In this document: in pieces, positions 1-10,607 of the stretch
Position numbering within the stretch: the first letter of the stretch is position 1
How the letters are laid out: each line of letters opens with the position of its first letter
DNA from: Azolla pinnata
Lineage: Eukaryota > Streptophyta > Polypodiopsida > Salviniales > Salviniaceae
Length of the DNA stretch: 64,000 bases
Assembly (NCBI GenBank): GCA_037176905.1
Contig: JBBBWG010029643.1
Span: 2,542-66,541, forward strand
Direction of reading: 5' to 3'
Made by a program: the position numbers and the translations under genes
The notes under the pieces: generated by a model
What the model saw: only the letters and a program-made list of their open reading frames with translations
Database searches by the model: none
Told to the model about the DNA's origin: nothing

Positions 1-28
1 CCCCCCCCCTTCCCCCAACAACCCGTGC

Positions 29-66
29 TAATCTAATCTAATCTAATCTAATCTAATCTAATCTAA
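29..66. repeat. (TAATC)n pentanucleotide microsatellite
   Basis: About seven to eight perfect copies of a TAATC/AATCT pentamer near the left edge, preceded by a run of C. It is simple sequence with no gene attached. Confidence 0.9.
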
Positions 67-1678
67 TGAATGATTGTAAGCAAGAAAAGAAGATGTATTG
101 ACGTCTCCGCGCAAGCCAACAATGACCCAATGAGACAGATGAAAAGATTTTTCAAACACAATCATCGAATCATCTATGCGAGCAGGCGTTTAAACGCCCA
201 TAACTGATCACGGCCTAGGTCTTTCCCGTAGTTTTCTCTAATTAATGTCATGGTCAGGCATGAGGGCTAATTCTGCAAGGACTGTCAGGGGGTATGTATG
301 AAATGACCCAAGCAAGACGTTCAAAGCGTCCGTGCATCTTCATCCTAAAGCTAGCTTAGCTGCTTCCAGCATAGAGATGTGCCCAGAAAGAAACGAATGG
401 AAATCCCAAACTTTGCACTTTCCTCCGAGTCTCCATCGGATGTGAAAGCTATAATACGGTCTTTGCCAGTTACTACTCACTTCATTCGCGAATGGAGTGG
501 TGCATCATAGGTTAGCTACATTTAGCTAAACCTGAGTATGTATTCTCTCGACGCTCGCTCGCTCGAAGCAGATAAATCCTTCCAGACTGAACTAGTACTG
601 AATCTCCTTGGATTGCATAAGGAGGTTTCTCAGAGAGTCGCCCAAACAACAACCGTTTCTGATACTTCCAACTATTTACCCACCTGTGTAAAGAAAACTT
701 GGTAACCACAAGAAGATGGCAGACTGCAGTGTCACAAAAAGAGTACATCTATCTATATACGAGAAGGAAGAATACAAGCTTTGGATTCTACCATCTGAAT
801 CATACACATATCTTCATTTTATTCATTTAGCTCGCCATGCATTTAATTTGGACTTCGGCTTCCTCCTTGGAGGAAGAAGTAGGCGTAATATCTTCAAAGT
901 TGCTCAACTTTTGTACATCAAATATCCCAATCAACGACAGGATTTCTTTACTATCCATGTATTGAGCATCAAAGTGGGAAAACTCTCTACACAAATTGGC
1001 ACAAATTGTAAAATTCAGCTATCCTACATCGATAGTCGGTGCATTCATATCTGCATCAAACCAATAGGTGGCACACTATTTTTTGGAAGGAGGACGCCAT
1101 GGCCCATTACACAAAAACATACAACAAATGGTATCTTATATTTGGTCACAGTTTCATAACACAAAAAACATAAAATACCATACTATATATCCGGTCATTC
1201 ATGATGAGTAAAGGAACTATTCATTCAATCAGCTATGCTTTGCCAGCATGAAATATATTTACCCTCACACTATTCCAGCATCACATGAGCAGAGTTGCAT
1301 TTCAAATTCCACTTTTACATATCACTTCAAAGTACTGTTTAAACCATACACATACATGAGAACTCAGAGAAAAACAAGTAATGGCACTCCAAAACCATTT
1401 GCCTATTCATCTTGGTGAAACTCCAAAAGACTTCCAGCAAACATTCAAGATCCGTTCAAGACCCTCCTGCCTACTACAGAGCTGCCTCCTGTGTCATCAG
1501 ACAAAGCCAATCGAAATGAACCCCTCCGTACACGGATCCTGCGCCTTGTTAACACAAGGCAACCCCAGGTATGGCTCAACACTGCAGTTATTAGTATATG
1601 AGGATGTGTGTTATATCTTTCTAAGAGTAATACCTCTTACGTACGCTCCCCAATGAGGGAACAAAAGCCTATGGAGAG
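67..1678. other. Gene-poor flank; NBP35 3' region
   Basis: No recognisable gene. The part next to 1679 is expected to hold the NBP35 3' UTR on the minus strand. A 147-codon plus-strand open frame at 716-1159 resembles nothing known. On the minus strand about 62 codons at 1012-827 are open after an AG and read like a protein C-terminus, but too little is present to call a gene. Confidence 0.6.
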
Positions 1679-3400
1679 TTAGTTCGCTTCAACAATATCG
1701 ATAATCTTCTTTATTATCTTGTTTAGATAAGGAACACTCGACCCCTTCACATTCGTAAAACATGATCGCCCTTCTTCAGCTGCTCGGCTTAGTTCCGGGT
1801 CCATAGGAACCCTCCCTAGAAAAGGGACATTCATGTCCTTGGCCATCTTTTCTGCACCCCCGCCAGACACATGAAAGACTTCAGAGAATGCAAAGATCGA
1901 CTCAATGCTCGGACAGCATTTCTCTAGCTCTGCTTGAACGGATCTGGTCACATCCTCCTCATCGCCATCATCGTTCACCTTCTTAAAAACCAAACTATCG
2001 AAAGCTTGTAATAGCCCACTCATGTTCTCGACCACACCGATGACCGGGATGCCCACCTTCTTGCAAAAGCTAATCTCCTTTCTTACGTCGATGATAGACA
2101 CCTCTTGTGGGGTAGTAACAATAACGGCACCATCCACGTTAGTGGCCTTGAGGTATTGCGCGATAGAGATATGTTCATCAGAGGTACCCGGGGGAGCATC
2201 GACAATCAGATAGTCTAAATCGCCCCAATAAACATCCTTAAGGAATTGCTTTATCAAGCCATTCTTTCTAGGGCCACGCCATATGACTGCCTCATCAGGG
2301 TTCGGTAGCATAAAGCCGATAGACATAACACCGAGATTGTCCTCGACATACACAGGCGACCATCCAAGGTTGCTTTGATGGATTTCTTGACCTTCAAGAC
2401 CCAACATTTTAGGTATGCTCGGCCCACAAATGTCTATATCTAGTAAGCCAACCTGCTTATCTTTGGCTGCCAATGCGAATGACAATTGCGATGCAAACGT
2501 GCTCTTCCCGACCCCACCTTTACCTGAGAGCACCAAGATCTTGTGCTCCACTGTTTTCATCCGCTCCGCAATTTGCTGCAAATCTATATAGCAAAGGTTC
2601 CTTCTAAGAGTGTTTTACACCATCCCGTCATCAAAGAAATGCCAAAATCTAGCAAGACCAGTCCAATCGATCTCATCCGAGGACTTAGAAGAAACCTGGA
2701 TCAAGTCTTAATTTCTACCATTTCATCATCATCACGAATGCTAAAACCCAATCTGATCTCATAAGGGGCTTAAAAATTGGTGAAATTTTGGATTTTCCTA
2801 TAAACACGAGCAGCTAATTCCATCCACGCGTGCCATCATAATCATTATGTATTTCTGTGATGAGGATGACACCAAAAACCAACCATACAGACGGTGCTTA
2901 CATCTTTATCAGTGACCAAACCCTTACATCCAAAAGCCACATAGCACCGTCATAATGATGTCACCCTATCAGGACGTGCAAATCATACAGTAAAACCCCG
3001 AAGGCATATGCACAGTTCCATCGCCGTGATGACCTAGAGTGATGTGCATGCCATGTGGTATGTAATAGATGCAAAATCTCTGATGTAGTAAACCACAGAA
3101 TCCAAACCCCAAAACCTGAGTTATCACATATCTACAACAACGGATGGAAATTTCCGGAACCCACACACCAGATATCAGATGCACATCTCTTATGCTGACA
3201 TCCATTCACACCACACAAGAAAAGGCGGGGAATAGAAAACGTACCCGGGTCAGGTCCTTTGGGAGCTGTGGCACATATCTGTTGATTAGGGCATCCAGCA
3301 CATGCGTCCGCTTTGCCTGCGTCCTCGGCTTCGGTTCCAGGACAATCTGAAATGAAGAAGCCAAGAGGAGTAAGCTCGATACGAACGTATACCTGTAAAC

Positions 3401-3442
<42 letters not shown>

Positions 3443-3500
3443 GTTTGTTTGCATCCTCAGGGACATCGCCGACAGGGCCATTCGCTCTGTTCTCTGTCAT
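1679..3500 (-). CDS. NBP35: Cytosolic Fe-S cluster assembly P-loop ATPase NBP35
   Basis: Scaffold ATPase of the cytosolic iron-sulfur assembly pathway. Three exons join in frame: 3500-3443, 3346-3245 and 2583-1679, giving 354 residues, close to the plant family length. Introns are 96 bp and 661 bp with GT-AG ends; the split codons give His20 and Asp54, both fitting plant NBP35. The N-terminal ferredoxin-like motif CX13CX2CX5C is complete (C21, C35, C38, C44). The deviant Walker [10 protein letters not shown] lies near residues 74-82, followed by DIDICGPS and the [10 protein letters not shown] switch region. The C-terminal CX2C of fungal and animal Nbp35 is absent after the ENMSG motif, as is known for plant NBP35. 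Intron 1 carries a (GA)n tract. The start ATG at 3500 fits the usual N-terminal length. The identification is firm. Confidence 0.95.
3403..3437. repeat. (GA)n microsatellite in NBP35 intron 1
   Basis: A perfect GA/CT dinucleotide run of 35 bp sits just inside the 5' splice site of the 96-bp first NBP35 intron. In transcript orientation it is (CU)n starting a few bases after GTAAG. It makes a spurious leucine/serine-rich open frame. Confidence 0.9.
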
Positions 3501-4327
3501 CGGAACGGATTTCTAGGGTTTCTGTGCTGGAAGCAGGGGTTCCTTCCCAACTTGTACAGAGCGGCACGGCAACAGAGATACCAAATTGCCCAAGACACGT
3601 GTCATCCACATCAGCGCGCCCCGGCCAACCATCTCGCGACACGTGTCGGGCCTGGAGCCAATCGCGTGACGACACTTGTCGGGCACACAAACTTCCCAAA
3701 GAAGAATTTGATCCTCTTGTAAATATGCTCATGTCCGAAACAGGGCAAAATACTCTCAGAATCCCCGAGGGTCCAGATCTGGCCTCTTCGTCGAAGCTGA
3801 ACGATTTTAGGCCTGATTCTGTGGCAAAACCCGTAGCCCCAAGTCAAGAAGATTTCCGACCTGATCTCTATTCGACAAAGTCACACGCAAGATTCCAGTT
3901 CGTTCAGCTTCCGCAACAAGCATGTAAACAAAACCGATCCATCATCTCGATCCTATCCAACCATCCATGCATCTGTCTGTCTTCTACGAGAGCATCAAAC
4001 TACACTAGTAGGATCATGACAAAACCATCAGTGGATTATTGACGGAGCGAGAGCATGTACAAGCCATCGTCGAACTTACACACCGAAAAAACTCCATCTT
4101 CAAAAGCCGCAAAATATTGAGACATCTCTCTCTCTGAATGCTTTGTATACAGTCGAAAGCTAGAGCTGCCAATCTAACTGGACGCTTACCATTGTACGCA
4201 CAATAATCGAAGGGCCAAGAATCCGACTTGTGTATTCGAACGAGTCTTTGATCAAAATAAAAAAAGACATGATCCCTCGGAAGCAAGGGAATCCGACACC
4301 GTTACACGACATTCGTACGACGTTCCG
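3501..4327. other. Spacer between F-box 3' end and NBP35 start
   Basis: About 830 bp between two minus-strand genes. It should contain the NBP35 promoter and leader and the F-box 3' UTR. Open frames here (for example plus 3449-4042) show no family features. No clear TATA box or RNA gene was seen. Confidence 0.6.
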
Positions 4328-5893
4328 TCAGACGTTGGAAGCAATGTCGGAGGCCCCTTCTCGAGGCATTCGGAGCTCGAGCTGAGGCGTGGGGACGAAG
4401 GGGAAGATGGCCGTGATCCGAAGCCCGGGAAGACGAGGCAGCGGAGACCATGCCCAGTCCATGGACGCGAGGTGGCAGACGAGCAGCCGATCCGATCCGC
4501 GCGAATGGACGAGCAGATGCTCCCCGAAGCGGGCAGCCGAGAAGCGGCGAGCTGCGCCCGGCAGCGCTTTCACACCCGCCCAGCAGCAGCACCCCCCTCG
4601 GGAGCTCGCGTCGCGCCGGTAGATCACGAAGCCCTTCTTCTCGCCGAGGCGGCAGCAGAGGATGGTGCACCAGCGCGCGCCGTCGGCGGCGTCGCGCCAG
4701 AACAGCGGGGCGACGGGGGGGACAGCGTCCCTCGGGATTCCGGCAAAGGGATCGAGGGCCAACAGCAGCCGCGATCTTCTCCGGTCCAGCAGCAACGCTG
4801 CCATGGTGTGAACGCTCGATTCCGTGACAGGCTCGTGCCAGAGCAGTGCCGTTGGATCCGCACGATGCCATGATCCGCTGGTGCCCGAGAGGTACACATG
4901 GCCAGAATCGTCGAATCGCCCAACTGCAAACTCCGCCCGAATCGTCGAGTCGCTAACACCCACATCTTCCTCTCTTCTCCTTCTTCTTCTTCTTCTTCTC
5001 CTTCTTCTTGTTCCTTCTTCTTCTTCTTCTTCTTCTTCTTCTTCTTCTTGTTCTTCTTTGCCTTTGTTGTTGTTGTTGGCATGGCTATCCACCACATTGA
5101 TGAAGAAATGCTGAGGAATTGCCTCCTCCTCCTCCTCTTCTTGTTCTTGAGATGGGACTTCCAGCTCCGGTAGGTCCAGATTCGATTTGTTGATCGGATT
5201 CCACACGAACATGCCTCTTGTAGCCATGGAAAACCCAGATGCTGCTACGACCAGGCCTCCCCCGGCGCAGAGGACCTTGCACTTCCGAGGGAAAAACGAG
5301 GTGGGAAGCTCGCACCATGGCAATCTCTGCTTCAACCATGGCGGCTGCGCTGCTGCTGCTGCTGATGGCGGCTTCCAAGAAGAAGAAGAAGATGAAGATG
5401 AAGAAGATGATGATGAAGATGATGATGTTGTTGTTGATGATGATGAAGGAACAAATGATATACAGTTGTTTCTTCTCCAAACTGACACCTTCTTCTGCAT
5501 TCGCTTCGACCTGAACTCATCCTCCCCATCATCGTTGCTGTTTTTGTTGTACGATGCACATTTCCTGGCGCTCAGGAGGAGAAGCTTCGGTATCGACTCA
5601 GGATCAGGGTTCCTCTGATGCCAGATTTGCCAGAACTTGGGCGAGGCCAGATGCGCGTTGCACGCTCGCGAAACCACCCGGAACCGGAGGATGGAGAAGA
5701 ACGGGAGATGGGGGAAGACGCAGGCCATCAACAGATGAAGGTCCATGCCCCGCCATAGCTGAGGATCGAGCTCTACCGGCCATAGCTCATGATCATCATC
5801 ACCACCATGGACACCATCAGCATCTCCTCCAGGACGCCATAACAAGGCTAAGAAATGTCTGTCTCCTTCCGCTTCTATGCTCTGTCCCGCCAT
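4328..5893 (-). CDS. F-box protein with repeat-encoded Ser, Glu and Arg tracts
   Basis: Single-exon gene, 521 residues from the ATG at 5893; an upstream in-frame GTG is not needed. An F-box lies at about residues 46-90, with the typical LW..MDL start and FFSILRFRVVSR core. Such a domain would bind SKP1 and place the protein in an SCF ubiquitin ligase (known for the family). The middle and C-terminus carry W- and G-containing strands like the kelch or FBA-type half of plant F-box proteins, ending with a WSPLPRLPG-type blade motif. Unusual inserts are a long Ser tract, an acidic Glu tract and an Arg tract, all encoded by triplet microsatellites. The gene is visibly richer in GC than its flanks. 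The substrate is unknown and no precise orthologue was recognised. Confidence 0.8.
   Translation of the reverse strand: MAGQSIEAEGDRHFLALLWRPGGDADGVHGGDDDHELWPVELDPQLWRGMDLHLLMACVFPHLPFFSILRFRVVSRACNAHLASPKFWQIWHQRNPDPESIPKLLLLSARKCASYNKNSNDDGEDEFRSKRMQKKVSVWRRNNCISFVPSSSSTTTSSSSSSSSSSSSSSSSWKPPSAAAAAQPPWLKQRLPWCELPTSFFPRKCKVLCAGGGLVVAASGFSMATRGMFVWNPINKSNLDLPELEVPSQEQEEEEEEAIPQHFFINVVDSHANNNNKGKEEQEEEEEEEEEEEGTRRRRRRRRRRRREEDVGVSDSTIRAEFAVGRFDDSGHVYLSGTSGSWHRADPTALLWHEPVTESSVHTMAALLLDRRRSRLLLALDPFAGIPRDAVPPVAPLFWRDAADGARWCTILCCRLGEKKGFVIYRRDASSRGGCCCWAGVKALPGAARRFSAARFGEHLLVHSRGSDRLLVCHLASMDWAWSPLPRLPGLRITAIFPFVPTPQLELRMPREGASDIASNV
4972..5052. repeat. (CTT)n trinucleotide tract inside the F-box gene
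   Basis: Interrupted CTT/TTC runs, read as GAA/AGA on the coding strand. A frame change between two blocks of the same repeat makes one block encode glutamate and the next arginine. Confidence 0.85.
5376..5452. repeat. AAG/ATG triplet microsatellite inside the F-box gene
   Basis: Mixed AAG, ATG and GTT triplets. On the coding strand they are mainly TCA and TCT serine codons, producing the Ser-rich insert between the F-box and the C-terminal half. Confidence 0.85.
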
Positions 5894-5959
5894 TTGATGG
5901 GCTCTCTGTTGTGGCTGATGAAGCGAGTGGGTTCTTGTTCGTCTTGCCTCAGCAGCCAC

Positions 5960-6725
5960 AATTCAGAAGAGAAGAAGAAGAGATGGTGCGTGGTGTTTGA
6001 TGGGCGATTTTCACAACAAATCTGGTCAAAATGGGTTTTCAAACGTACAGAGTTTTCTGTCTGGTTTCCATTTTGACATTGCGCAACGCATTTTATGAAG
6101 ATTTCCAGCCCCAAACATGGAACAATCGAGACCCAACTCTCAATCGAATCGTTCTGAAACACTATGTAACTAGACCTGATACCATAGGATCACATCATTG
6201 GGCTTCAATAATTCGACCATTCCATTGCAATATGTGATGCATTCGAAGCTCCTATACATACCGAATCCTCGACATTCAGCATCTGTTGGCTAGACAATAA
6301 GAACCCGATAATGCAAAAACTACAATGTGTTTATAAACATCAACACTCAGCATTTTGTTTGCAACAGAAAGAACACTCAACTTAAATGAAACGTGGAAAG
6401 ATGATTATTGACAACAAGATTCACTGTCACAATATATCATCATCCATGCCAAATGTGACAAACCACCCTTCAATCAAAGGATCAGGTTTACTTCGTACTA
6501 TATACCCCTGTCGAATGCAATAAACTGCCCTTCGAAGGGTCTTCTTGATGCAGATTTACTTCAGAATTAACCATTTGTGATGGATGTGCGTGTCTTTGCC
6601 ACGCAAAAATTCATACTAGTATTTTTATCTGTCCATTGCACCTCATTCATGGTCGTCAAATACACTGCATGAGCCATTACAAGAAAGACACAAGCCCAAG
6701 ACATACAGACACTTCATGTGCGTTT
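5960..6725. other. Spacer upstream of the F-box gene
   Basis: Holds the promoter side of the F-box gene and, next to 6726, the 3' UTR of CSU1. No coding or RNA features were recognised. Confidence 0.6.
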
Positions 6726-9003
6726 TCATGCCTGAATCACAGGCCTAGTCAGGCCCATCCCTGAGCCACTACCCACATGTTTGAATGCTGTAGCTTGCAG
6801 ACCATCATCATGACCAGCAAACCCTGTCCCTCCCTTCTTAAGCTCTATTACATGCTTGCTTTTGCATGCCTTGCTACAAACAGTGCACACATTGTCTTTC
6901 AGAATAAAACTATCCACACACTTCTTGCAAAACACGTGACCACACGTCTTGATAACCGCCAGCGCAGCCGTATTCGTCAGGGTATCCGTACAGCAAGGGC
7001 ACATATACTTGGGCTGTAGATCACCTTCTTTCTGTCGAGGGAGACCGGTGAAATGCACAGGGAAAAGATCCTTCAATTTCAGCTTCTCTTTGCCTTCAGG
7101 GCACAGTGTATCAGTTGATGGTGCATCTACTCTCTTTGGAGCTTCGGGTGTTGCTGACGGTAACCAAAATGCTTTCATCGTTCTAAGAGCTTCTTCTTCA
7201 TAGGAAGTCACCCTCACGCTGTTAGCTCCATGGAAACTGTTGCTCTTGTCCAGGGAGCTCTTACCAGCAAAACGTGAAGGAACTACACCACTATTCTGAT
7301 TCTCGAATGCCTCCAGCTCTTGTTCTTTTTGAAGTGCTTGCTTCTCTAATTCCTCTTCCTTATCATGCTCTTGTTGAGCTGCAAAACTCGCAATCTTCCT
7401 GTAGAAATAGATAGCTTGGGATATTAGTGATAGAGAATTTTTTTATGAATATGTACTGAATTTCTTTGGGAAATGTACAGATGATGGGCAAAGATACCAC
7501 TCAGAATCTTTTACAGTATAGTGGATTAAGAAAAATTAATTTAGTTTCCATTTGTGGCAATCTGATTCAAAAAGTCTACGCTGAGAAACTGTAGTAAAAA
7601 GAGAGACTGAAAACAAACCGTATACACAAGTGCAAATTATATTACAGTAAACCAAAACACAGCACACTCTGAACAGGTTATTAAGTCGGACAGGAAATTA
7701 ACACTTTGAACTACACCACCTTAGTACTAAATACAATGATGAAAAACATAAGAAAAGAACTTCCAACTCATGACCTCAGTGCTTTACATACTAGAAACTG
7801 AACTATGACCAGAACAAGCCATTTGGGCTCAATATTATATGTCAGAAAACTTTCAACGTAGACGAGTTAGAAAATATGAACTCCACAATCTCGATATTAC
7901 AAGTTAAAAGTGGCGATCTCTAAAGGTTCCTACAGGTTTCAAGACCCCTCTGTTTATACATAAAATTTTATCTGACAACTTGCTGGATCAGAGAATACCC
8001 AAACTAGAAGTCTATATCAGCACCAATAGAGATAAAAAACACATCACATTCATCATAATCACACTACAGACATTGCTTGATCATTCTTTCGTGGTTCAAT
8101 GACCGTTATGATCATGATCAACCTCCTCAGATTATTACCATGGTATTGAGTTGGACAAAGCATCATATTCGTTATATTGATACAAAGGACAGATGACTGA
8201 CCTTCCACCTAACCTGAACACCATTCATTATTTTTCATACTAGGAACAAAAGATGAACGATCTTTCATATTGACTGCACAATCAAATTTTAATTCTATAG
8301 AACAGAAATTTTTTAGTGCCTTTTTATAATCGGACCGTGAGGCATTGATCACGTCCACAGTCAGCCCACCGAGATTCATAGCTACCCATCTTATTGAGTA
8401 AGATTGTCAACCCATGCAGCATGTGGTATCATCTGATAGTGAAAAACTCACAGATCAACCTCTCTATTAAGTCTCAATCCAAGGAATTGTTTTAGTGGCA
8501 GTTGTAACACGAGAGAAAACATCAAAAAGTGAGATAAAACCCATGACAACTATACACTAAACCTCTCTATTTGCTGCGCATCTAATGCAGGGATCAAGAT
8601 CAAGAAACTTTGAGACATTAAATACACTGCATCCACACAGATCGAGCAAAACTAAATGTTTCCAACGTTCAAAAACATCCTGTCCCTCACTCTCTACCCC
8701 ACGGATGCACCAAACAGAGAACGAAGCTCCCAAACAAACGCCAAAAAGAAAAACAAAAACGTACCTTTTGATGTCTTTCTTCTGGGAGAGGAGGCATTCA
8801 AAGATGCACTCCTTGCAGAATAGGTGGCCCTTGTGGCAGGAGAGGGGCTCAATGAAGGGTTGGAGGCAGATACAGCAGGCGTCGAATGGCTTGATGGAGT
8901 CTTTCCCGAGGCGTTCTCTCTGGGTACCATAGCCGAGCTTCCGCTTCTCATCGTAAGTGAAGAAAGCGAGGTCGTTGTTGTTCTTGGAATGCCGCTGAGG
9001 CAT
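6726..9003 (-). CDS. CSU1: CSU1/NOSIP-type RING E3 ubiquitin ligase
   Basis: Homologue of Arabidopsis COP1 SUPPRESSOR 1 and animal NOSIP. Two exons, 9003-8765 and 7398-6726, join at an AG|G split arginine codon and give 303 residues, against about 310 in Arabidopsis. The N-terminus MPQRHSKNNNDLAFFTYDEK is nearly identical to plant relatives. It leads into a first RING/U-box-like half (CCICLQPF, then CHKGHLFCKECI). A Gln/Glu-rich coiled stretch follows, then the conserved EEEALRTMKAFWLPSATP block. The second RING has CPCC...CGHVFCKKC...CTVC, and the tail reads KKGGTGFAGHDD and GSGSGMGL. In Arabidopsis CSU1 controls COP1/SPA levels in the dark (known). The 1,366-bp intron holds no evident gene. 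Confidence 0.94.
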
Positions 9004-10099
9004 GACTGTCCCCGAGAAGCAAGCAGGCTGTGGCTATGGCTGCCCTCGCTCGCAGGCTCTGCACTGCGCTCTGCGGGTTTCCTCTCTTCGTTTTCTCTGT
9101 TTCGCTCGCTCGCTCGCTCTGCAGATTTCCTCTGTTCCTTTCCTCTGTTTTTTCTGCTGCGTTTGCGATGATGTCTTACGCTGAAGCGTACTTTTATGAT
9201 ATTCCCAAAATGCCCCTGCCTCCTCCACATGAGATTTTTTTGTTCTTCAAAATTCTACACCCCCAAGCTCATGCTCATGATCCTGGCTCATGATCATCCA
9301 TCTGCAATGCATTAGCATGCATGCATGTACTTCCACTGTGGAAAAATTCCCTTCGCGTTTACTTATCTGCGTACTTTTAAGTATGATGCCCGCCTGAGTC
9401 TCTCGTTCTCGCTCGTCTGAGCTTTTTACAAGCTCCACATCGATATAGATGTGACCGGTGTATGCCATGCCTTTTTGTGATCGATCTTGCATGAAGGATT
9501 CTGCAAGCTGCACGGCGAGATCTTCCATCTGTCTTGTTGTTATGGACGTGCTTTGGCCCATTTGAAATGACGTGGCTACAAGGTAGTTCGGCGGAGAATC
9601 GGGTCCGTCTTTTGGTTGCTATTCGCGGTTTCTTTCGGTGGATTGACGACTGTTAACAGACAAGCTCAAAATGTGTTGCTGCACAACTACGCAACGTTCA
9701 AAAGAGGAGTCGTACTCCACATAGCCACAACATGAAAAACAATAACTAGATGTCCGATCTAGTTAATATGCGTAGATCTCAAAATCCAAGTCGACGGTTT
9801 GGTGTCAATGCGATTAAAGAATAACTTTATTAATGGACAAGTCTGTACCTTCTAGGGTGCCAACTTATTTTCAGACTCTGACAATTGCAGTGAACGCAAT
9901 TAGTTGTACACTTGCATCCATATAAAGCCATACAAACTAATGAGATTTTTTGAGTAGTATATAACCTTCTTTCTCCTTCTCTCACAAGTATTCTCAAACT
10001 TCATCCCTCACTTTTGTACTCTCTTGCATACACGGTCTCAAGCTTCCACACAACATATTTGTTTACAACAACATGTATTGCATTTGTTAATATTGTATA

Positions 10100-10335
10100 C
10101 TCTCTCTCTCTCTCTCATATTTCTTGTGTTTTTGTACAATACTCTCTCTCTCTCACACACATTTCTTGTGTTTTTGTACAGTATAAGTGATATATAATAC
10201 AAGAAATACAAGATCTCTCGTATTTCTTGTATTTTTGTACAGTATCAGTAATATAATACAAGAAATACAAGATCTCTCGTATTTCTTGTATTTTTGTACA
10301 ATATCAGTAAAATATAATACAAGAAATACAAGAGA
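10100..10335. repeat. Tandem array of hairpin-forming ~60-bp units
   Basis: Three units begin near 10196, 10255 and 10316 (spacing 59 and 61 bp). Each starts AATACAAGAAATAC, followed by AAGATCTCTC and the complementary GTATTTCTTGTATT, so each folds on itself. Two diverged half-units with CTCTCT and TTTCTTGTGTTTTTGTACA precede them at about 10100-10185. Confidence 0.85.
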
Positions 10336-10437
10336 AAGAGAGAAGGGGTATTTGTGTAATTGATCAAAACAGCATCGGAAACGCGGACAGGAGCGAGCAA
10401 GACGACAGACAGATCGACGGATCTCAGGGCAGGAAAT

Positions 10438-10540
10438 TAGGGTTAAACGCCGAATGTTTAGATTAGGGTTTTCAGGAGTTAGGGTTATGCAGAAGACAGG
10501 ATTTTGCAGAGGCTAGGGTTTGCAGAAATCAGGGTTAGCA
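10438..10540 (+). promoter_or_regulatory. Cluster of AGGGTT telo-box-like motifs before MOS2
   Basis: Five AGGGTT motifs (TTAGGGTTAAA, TTAGGGTTTT, TTAGGGTTAT, CTAGGGTTTG, CAGGGTTAG) lie within about 100 bp, 70-170 bp before the start codon. Telo-boxes are known in promoters and leaders of plant translation and RNA-handling genes; a regulatory role here is inferred. Confidence 0.55.
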
Positions 10541-10562
10541 GGGCGGGGAGAGAGAGGGAGAG

Positions 10563-10581
10563 TGTGTGTGTGTGTGTGTGG
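10563..10581. repeat. (GT)n tract in the MOS2 leader
   Basis: A short GT dinucleotide run followed by GGTGAAGGGAGAGAGAGAGG. It lies immediately upstream of the chosen ATG at 10608 and would be in the 5' UTR. Confidence 0.8.
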
Positions 10582-10607
10582 GTGAAGGGAGAGAGAGAGG
10601 ACTAGAT

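Larger units (their letters stand above)
9004..10607. other. Divergent promoter region between CSU1 and MOS2
   Basis: About 1.6 kb separates two divergently transcribed genes. The CSU1 side has a CGCTCGCTCGCTCGCTC stretch and T-rich sequence. The MOS2 side has CT-rich runs, a hairpin-forming tandem repeat, several AGGGTT boxes and a (GT)n tract right before the ATG. No gene was seen here. Confidence 0.65.

Noticed and set aside
716-1159. 147-codon plus-strand open frame
   Set aside because: No recognisable family and it sits in the expected 3' flank of NBP35.
4302-5618. Long open frames in other frames and on the plus strand over the F-box gene
   Set aside because: Shadows caused by GC-rich coding sequence and triplet repeats; only one frame carries the F-box and the conserved C-terminal strands.
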